NCBI GenBank assembly: GCA_043803805.1 | Contig: JAZDJP010000131.1 | Location: 1 to 64,000, forward strand | From: JAZDJP01 sp043803805 | GTDB taxonomy: Bacteria > Planctomycetota > JAZDJP01 | Length of the DNA stretch: 64,000 nucleotides | Direction of reading: 5' to 3' | Shown: one piece after another, positions 60,086-64,000 of the stretch | Position numbering within the stretch: the stretch's first letter is position 1 | Layout: each line of letters opens with the position of its first letter | The notes under the pieces: generated by a model | Told to the model about the DNA's origin: nothing | What the model saw: the letters and a program-made list of their open reading frames with translations, nothing else | Database searches by the model: none | Made by a program: the position numbers and the translations under genes

Positions 60086-60934
60086 TTACCGCACCCTTGG
60101 AAACGGGACAAGCCGGGGCGATTCCCCGAGTTTCAGAGGAAACCGGAGCGGGATGACGAAACCGAATTCCTCCCGGTCGCGCATGGCGTCGTGCTCGCGG
60201 CAACGGACGCGGATGGCGCGGTCGCCGTCCCTCATCTCCGGGATGAAGCCGATGGAGGCCCGCGTGCCGTACACGTGGCTCAAGCCCGCCACGTTCACGA
60301 ACACGACGTCGTCCCGCATCGCGACGAGGGTCCCGTCCCGCGGAGGCCCGTGCTCGTGGCCGCCGATCCAGGCGCCGATCGGGTGCGCCTTCCGGAATTT
60401 CTCCACCCATTTCAACGGATGAAGCACCCGCCACCAGTACACATCCGGATCGGTCCGGCGCACCGTGTTGGCGACGAGTTGATGGGTGCACATGACCACG
60501 TTTCGATCCCGGTTGGCCGCCATGACCCGTCCGAGCCAGTCCCGCGTGACGGCGCACAGTTTTCCGTTCGCCAACGTCTGCTCCGCGGAAACCATCACCC
60601 AAACGAGATTCCCGTCCACGACGAGATACCGGAACGGCCGCCCGATCAGCCGCCGCCAGTGGCCCCGCTGGAAGGCCCGGAAGTCGTGATTGCCCACCAT
60701 CTCGAACCAGGTCCGGATGCCGCTCGCACGCCGGACGGCAAGGTAGCGGCGGATCTGGTCGGGCCGGGAGGCGTGAGAGATGTCGCCCAGCATGATCACA
60801 TAATCGGGAATCCCCACGTTCCGCCGGAGATCCTCGACCGCGAGCGACATCCAGACATCCCCATCCCAACCGTCCGACAGGCAGCCGATGTGAAGGTCCG
60901 AGAATATCCAGACGCGCCGTTCGCGAACGCTCAT
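60086..60934 (-). CDS. Metallophosphoesterase
   Basis: 282 aa; GGAGGA upstream of ATG 60934, which overlaps the GH20 stop by 4 bp. Calcineurin-like motif set: FSDLHIG, LGDISH, VGNHDF, CTHQ and GGHEHG. Distinct from the phosphoesterase at 23.5 kb. Co-expressed with the hexosaminidase; substrate unknown, perhaps a sugar phosphate or cell-wall product. Confidence 0.87.
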   Translation of the reverse strand: MSVRERRVWIFSDLHIGCLSDGWDGDVWMSLAVEDLRRNVGIPDYVIMLGDISHASRPDQIRRYLAVRRASGIRTWFEMVGNHDFRAFQRGHWRRLIGRPFRYLVVDGNLVWVMVSAEQTLANGKLCAVTRDWLGRVMAANRDRNVVMCTHQLVANTVRRTDPDVYWWRVLHPLKWVEKFRKAHPIGAWIGGHEHGPPRDGTLVAMRDDVVFVNVAGLSHVYGTRASIGFIPEMRDGDRAIRVRCREHDAMRDREEFGFVIPLRFPLKLGESPRLVPFPRVR

Positions 60935-62808
60935 CGCTTCCTCCTCCCCGGCGGCAGGTCCGCCGGACAGAATTCATCCAGTTCGGCGAGATGGTGAATT
61001 TTCCCGGTCCGGTACTCCGCCAGGCGGGTCGCCATCTCCCGGTAACGCGCCTCGAGCATCCCGTAGCGGGCCTGCACGGTCTCGAATCCCTCCGGTTTGT
61101 GGCAACGCATCCACAACGCCCGGTGGGAATCGGCCACCCGCCGCACGGCGCGCAGGACACCCGGGATCCTCCGCCGGACGGCGGCCAGGGCCCGCCGGTC
61201 GCGCCGCCGGTACGCGGCGAGAATCTCCGCCGAAAGCGCATAACGGACCGCGAAGACCCGCGCCAGAAGTTCCGCGTGGCGGAGATCGCCGCAGGTCCGA
61301 TCGTTCCCGTGCGGCGCAAGCCGTCCGGCGAGCGCCGCGTAGAACCGCGCCGCGCGGGCCATCGAGCCGGGACGATCCTTCGCCCACGTCCGGAACCGCG
61401 TCTCGAAAAAGGGATCATCCCACAAATCCGGCTGGAGTCCGGGAAGCCCCCCGTGCAGGTCCGCCGCGCGGGCATGGGCCGCGTAATTTCCGCCGCAGAC
61501 CGCGGCAAACCGCCGGGAGAGCCCCCGCGGGGAGGCGCCGTAGGCCCTGTCCGCGCACCAGGCCATCCCGGCGAAGGCGGAATCGTGATCGCAGTAGGCC
61601 CCGTTGTCCCCCCACATCGTGAAAACGAGTTCCTTCACGCCGTCCCGGCGGCAGGCCGCGAGGCACGGCCCGGCGGTCTTTTCCGTGATCCGCCGATCAT
61701 ACCAGTATTTATTCCAGGTCCAGACGCCCGAGGCCATGACGGGCTCCTTGCCCATCCGCCGGTGGCGGGCGATCCAGTCCCGGTAGAACCCCTCGTTCTC
61801 GTGATAATAGTCCCAGTACACCAACTCCACGTCGCGGGGGATGCGCCGGATGACCCATCCCGGGATTTTCGCCGCGCGGTCGTAGTAATCCTGCGTCTTC
61901 GACCCCATCCGGAAGAACATGTCCGACCAGATCATGGGGCGCAGCCCCTCCCGCCGGCACATCCCGACGACGCGGGCGAGGTGGCGCGAAAAAAGATCAA
62001 AGGCGTCCCGGGAACCGTGAAGATCCTGGTAGCGGCCTCGCCCCAGGTCGTGGGCCTCGTCCATCCCGATGTGGATGCGCCGGCTTCGGACGACGGACGA
62101 CCAGTGGCGGACCATTTTCTGAATCAGGCGATGGGTCTTCGGCTCATCCACCAGGAGCACGCGGGCGGTGTCCCTGACGGCCCGGTAGGCCCCATGGCGC
62201 AGAATCTGTTCGAGGTGGCCGAGGGTCTGGATGCACGGGATCACCTCGATACCCAGCGCGGCGGCGTAATCGTCAATCGCCCGAATCTCCCCCGCCGTGT
62301 AGGCCCCGCGCTGCCAGCCGAACCACGGCTCGCCCGGGAGGCGGTAGGTGTCCTCCGTGTAGAGCATGACGGAATTGCATCCGAGGAGAACCATGCGTCG
62401 CAGCCAGATTTTAAAATGATCCACGGTGACGACGGCGTTCCGGGAACAGTCAAGCATGACGCCGAGGGTGGCAAAGGGCGTTCTCTCGCGGTACGTCCCG
62501 TCCGCCGGGACCAACCCGGCTAGAAGCGCCCCGATCGCCCGCCCGGCCCGGGCCGGGGTGTCGTACCGGACGAGGGCGCGATCCCCCGGCCGCCTCACCT
62601 CGGCCAGGCCGGATACGGCAGTCCTCTCGAATTCCAATCGGATGCCGTTCTTAGGTTTCCGGTTTCCAGTTTCCAGTGTCCAGTTTCCGGTTTCCAGTCT
62701 CCGGTTTCCAGTTTCCCGTTCCCGAATCGGATACATTTCCCCCAGCGCCTCGAGCATGCCACGCAATTCCGCGGGGGTATCCCGGCGGAACCAACACAGG
62801 GAATTCAT
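60931..62808 (-). CDS. GH20-family beta-N-acetylhexosaminidase-like enzyme
   Basis: 625 aa. Catalytic TIM barrel ~110-400 with FATLGVMLDCSR, HIGMDEAHDLGRG (the Asp-Glu catalytic pair of GH20) and Trp-lined MASGVWTWNKYW and MWGDNG. Removes terminal GlcNAc/GalNAc. No signal peptide, so cytoplasmic. Residues ~29-53 (RETGNRRLETGN, TLETGNRK) are encoded by a 70-bp, 7-bp-period array (62654-62723) spliced in frame into the N-terminal domain. Confidence 0.88.
   Translation of the reverse strand: MNSLCWFRRDTPAELRGMLEALGEMYPIRERETGNRRLETGNWTLETGNRKPKNGIRLEFERTAVSGLAEVRRPGDRALVRYDTPARAGRAIGALLAGLVPADGTYRERTPFATLGVMLDCSRNAVVTVDHFKIWLRRMVLLGCNSVMLYTEDTYRLPGEPWFGWQRGAYTAGEIRAIDDYAAALGIEVIPCIQTLGHLEQILRHGAYRAVRDTARVLLVDEPKTHRLIQKMVRHWSSVVRSRRIHIGMDEAHDLGRGRYQDLHGSRDAFDLFSRHLARVVGMCRREGLRPMIWSDMFFRMGSKTQDYYDRAAKIPGWVIRRIPRDVELVYWDYYHENEGFYRDWIARHRRMGKEPVMASGVWTWNKYWYDRRITEKTAGPCLAACRRDGVKELVFTMWGDNGAYCDHDSAFAGMAWCADRAYGASPRGLSRRFAAVCGGNYAAHARAADLHGGLPGLQPDLWDDPFFETRFRTWAKDRPGSMARAARFYAALAGRLAPHGNDRTCGDLRHAELLARVFAVRYALSAEILAAYRRRDRRALAAVRRRIPGVLRAVRRVADSHRALWMRCHKPEGFETVQARYGMLEARYREMATRLAEYRTGKIHHLAELDEFCPADLPPGRRKR
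62654..62723. repeat. 7-bp-period array RGTTTCC x10 inside GH20
   Basis: Ten heptamers in perfect register: GGTTTCC, GGTTTCC, AGTTTCC, AGTGTCC, AGTTTCC, GGTTTCC, AGTCTCC, GGTTTCC, AGTTTCC, CGTTCCC. Confidence 0.95.
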
Positions 62809-62866
62809 TTCATCCCCTCCACCAAAGTGAACTCCACGGGAAACAAACCGCCCCGGGCGCGACGCC

Positions 62867-63043
62867 TTAGTTCGTGCTCACCTGCGCCCGGAACGCCGTC
62901 ACCTTGCGCCGCAGGGGATCCTTGAGGTAGGCCGCGTGACAGTCGGGGCGGACGTCGAATTGGAATTTCTTGTAGATGACGTAGCGGACGTCCTCCTCCG
63001 CCAGAAGCGTCTTGCCGCAGAGGTCGCAGGACATGTTCATCAT
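62867..63043 (-). CDS. Small Cys-containing protein
   Basis: 58 aa; GAGGG upstream of ATG 63043. CDLCGK near the start and a single DCH later suggest an incomplete zinc site. It lies 17 bp downstream of gatB and is presumably co-transcribed. Too small for a family call. Confidence 0.65.
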   Translation of the reverse strand: MMNMSCDLCGKTLLAEEDVRYVIYKKFQFDVRPDCHAAYLKDPLRRKVTAFRAQVSTN

Positions 63044-63060
63044 GGGAAACCCTCTTGAAC

Positions 63061-64000
63061 TTATTTCCGATTCAACCGATCCAGAAGCATTTTCTCCGCC
63101 ACCCTCGGGTTCGCCTTGCCGCGGCTTTCCTTCATCACCTGGCCGACGAGGAATTTCACCGCGGTGGGCTTGCCGCCCTTGAAGTCCGCGACGGCCGCGG
63201 GATTTTTCCCGACGACACCCTCCACGATCGCCGCGAGGGCGCCCTCGTCCGACACCTGGGCGATCCCGCGCTCCTTTACGATTTTTCCCGGCTCCCCACC
63301 CGTCTCCACCATCGCCGCGAAGACCTCCTTCGCCGCCGGGCCGCTCACGGTCCCGCCCTTGAGGAGCGCCATCAATTTTGCCAGATTCCCCGGCGTCACC
63401 GGGAAGGCGCGGATGCCGATTTGCTTTTCTTTCAGGACCCGAAGAACCTCCCCCATCACCCAGTTCGCCGCCGGCTTCGGATCGCCGACCGCTTTCGCCA
63501 GCGCCTCGAAATAGTCCGCGACGCCCCGGTCCGCGAGAATCACCCCGCAGTCGTATTCGGAAAGCGTGTATTCCGCCAGGAACCGCGCGCGCCGGGCCGC
63601 CGGAAGTTCCGGAAGGGACCGGCGAACCTCCGCCACCCATGCATCGCTCACGGTCACGGGCACAAGATCCGGCTCCGGGAAATACCGGTAGTCGTGGGCC
63701 TCTTCCTTGGAGCGCAGGATCTCCGTCACGCCGCGGTCGGGATCCCAGAGGCGCGTCTCCTGAACCACCCGGCCGCCCCCGTCGAGGACCTTCGCCTGCC
63801 GCGCGGCCTCATACGCGAGGGCCTTCTCCACCGCCCGGAACGAGTTGAGGTTTTTCACCTCCGTCTTCGTCCCGAGAGCCGCCGCCCCCTCCGGAGCAAT
63901 GGAGACGTTGGCGTCACAGCGAAGCCGGCCATCCTCCATGTTGCAGTCCGAAACGCCGAGATACTGAAGAAGGGTCTTCAGGGTTTCCAGATAGGAATAG
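63061..64000 (-). CDS. gatB: Asp/Glu-tRNA amidotransferase subunit B, 3' part
   Basis: The reading frame enters from the right edge (YLETLKTLLQYLGVSDCNMED) and ends at 63061, giving ~312 C-terminal residues; the N-terminus is outside the window. GatB binds misacylated Glu-tRNA(Gln) or Asp-tRNA(Asn) and performs amidation with GatA/C. Motifs: RLRCDANVSI, GTKTEVKNLNSF, QETRLWDPDRG, YRYFPEPDL and the C-terminal tRNA-binding Yqey-like helical tail. Confidence 0.95.
   Translation of the reverse strand, partial: YSYLETLKTLLQYLGVSDCNMEDGRLRCDANVSIAPEGAAALGTKTEVKNLNSFRAVEKALAYEAARQAKVLDGGGRVVQETRLWDPDRGVTEILRSKEEAHDYRYFPEPDLVPVTVSDAWVAEVRRSLPELPAARRARFLAEYTLSEYDCGVILADRGVADYFEALAKAVGDPKPAANWVMGEVLRVLKEKQIGIRAFPVTPGNLAKLMALLKGGTVSGPAAKEVFAAMVETGGEPGKIVKERGIAQVSDEGALAAIVEGVVGKNPAAVADFKGGKPTAVKFLVGQVMKESRGKANPRVAEKMLLDRLNRK

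Noticed and set aside
131..62723. Short direct-repeat arrays as CRISPR
   Set aside because: Units are 7-10 bp without spacers of 25-40 bp, and no cas gene is present.

Overview
The window reads as one chromosomal stretch of a GC-rich (mostly above 60% by eye), Gram-negative-type bacterium. Support comes from the dnaG-rpoD macromolecular-synthesis genes, gatB, rplM-rpsI, hisF, mnmA, rsgA and bacterioferritin, from lipoprotein and signal-peptide genes, and from a PilT motor. Many secreted beta-propeller or FG-GAP proteins, glycoside hydrolases, an RHS protein and dispersed palindromic repeats recall PVC-like or candidate-phylum genomes, but no phylum can be assigned from sequence alone. No rRNA, tRNA or CRISPR array was seen.

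Layout. 0-7 kb: start of a REP-associated transposase at the left edge, an HDOD protein, a histidine kinase/sigma-54 activator pair, bacterioferritin, a repeat-filled intergenic stretch and rsgA. 7-13.6 kb: a minus-strand sugar operon (aldolase, DeoR regulator, FGGY kinase, isomerase-like protein, amidohydrolase-GNAT fusion) with its own promoter and a phased operator-like site. 13.7-18.3 kb: secreted BNR-repeat and vWA-like proteins, then an AT-richer DUF2971 gene. 18.5-23.5 kb: class-III aminotransferase and methylmalonate-semialdehyde dehydrogenase divergent from an MFS transporter. 23.5-28.4 kb: phosphoesterase, RsbW-like kinase with an L7/L12-like partner, VanZ-like protein, sugar epimerase. 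28.5-33.2 kb: large secreted glycoside-hydrolase-like and FG-GAP proteins. 33.5-48.1 kb: housekeeping block (dnaG, rpoD, zinc-ribbon protein, RNase H, larC, Ser/Thr kinase, mnmA, rpsI, rplM, a repeat-bearing tail-anchored protein, pilT, hisF). 48.1-51.5 kb: a mosaic island with an insertion-sequence-like remnant, a miniature RHS toxin-immunity pair, a RelE/Phd pair and a gutted tyrosine recombinase. 51.5-62.8 kb: a permuted dihydropyrimidine-dehydrogenase-like fusion and carbohydrate genes (GH4, M42 peptidase, MDR dehydrogenase, Gfo/Idh, small membrane protein, GH20). 62.9-64 kb: small Cys protein and the 3' part of gatB.

The most unusual signals are: (1) two dispersed intergenic elements (about 37.0 and 44.5 kb) whose two hairpins keep loops and flanks while stem pairs co-vary; (2) two abutting hairpins of identical architecture and different sequence inside the sugar operon; (3) many degenerate direct-repeat arrays of 7-10 bp period, one inserted in frame in the GH20 gene; (4) a short, self-secreted RHS toxin candidate with a TAATG-coupled immunity candidate; (5) promoters whose -10 box sits a few bases before the start codon, predicting leaderless mRNAs.
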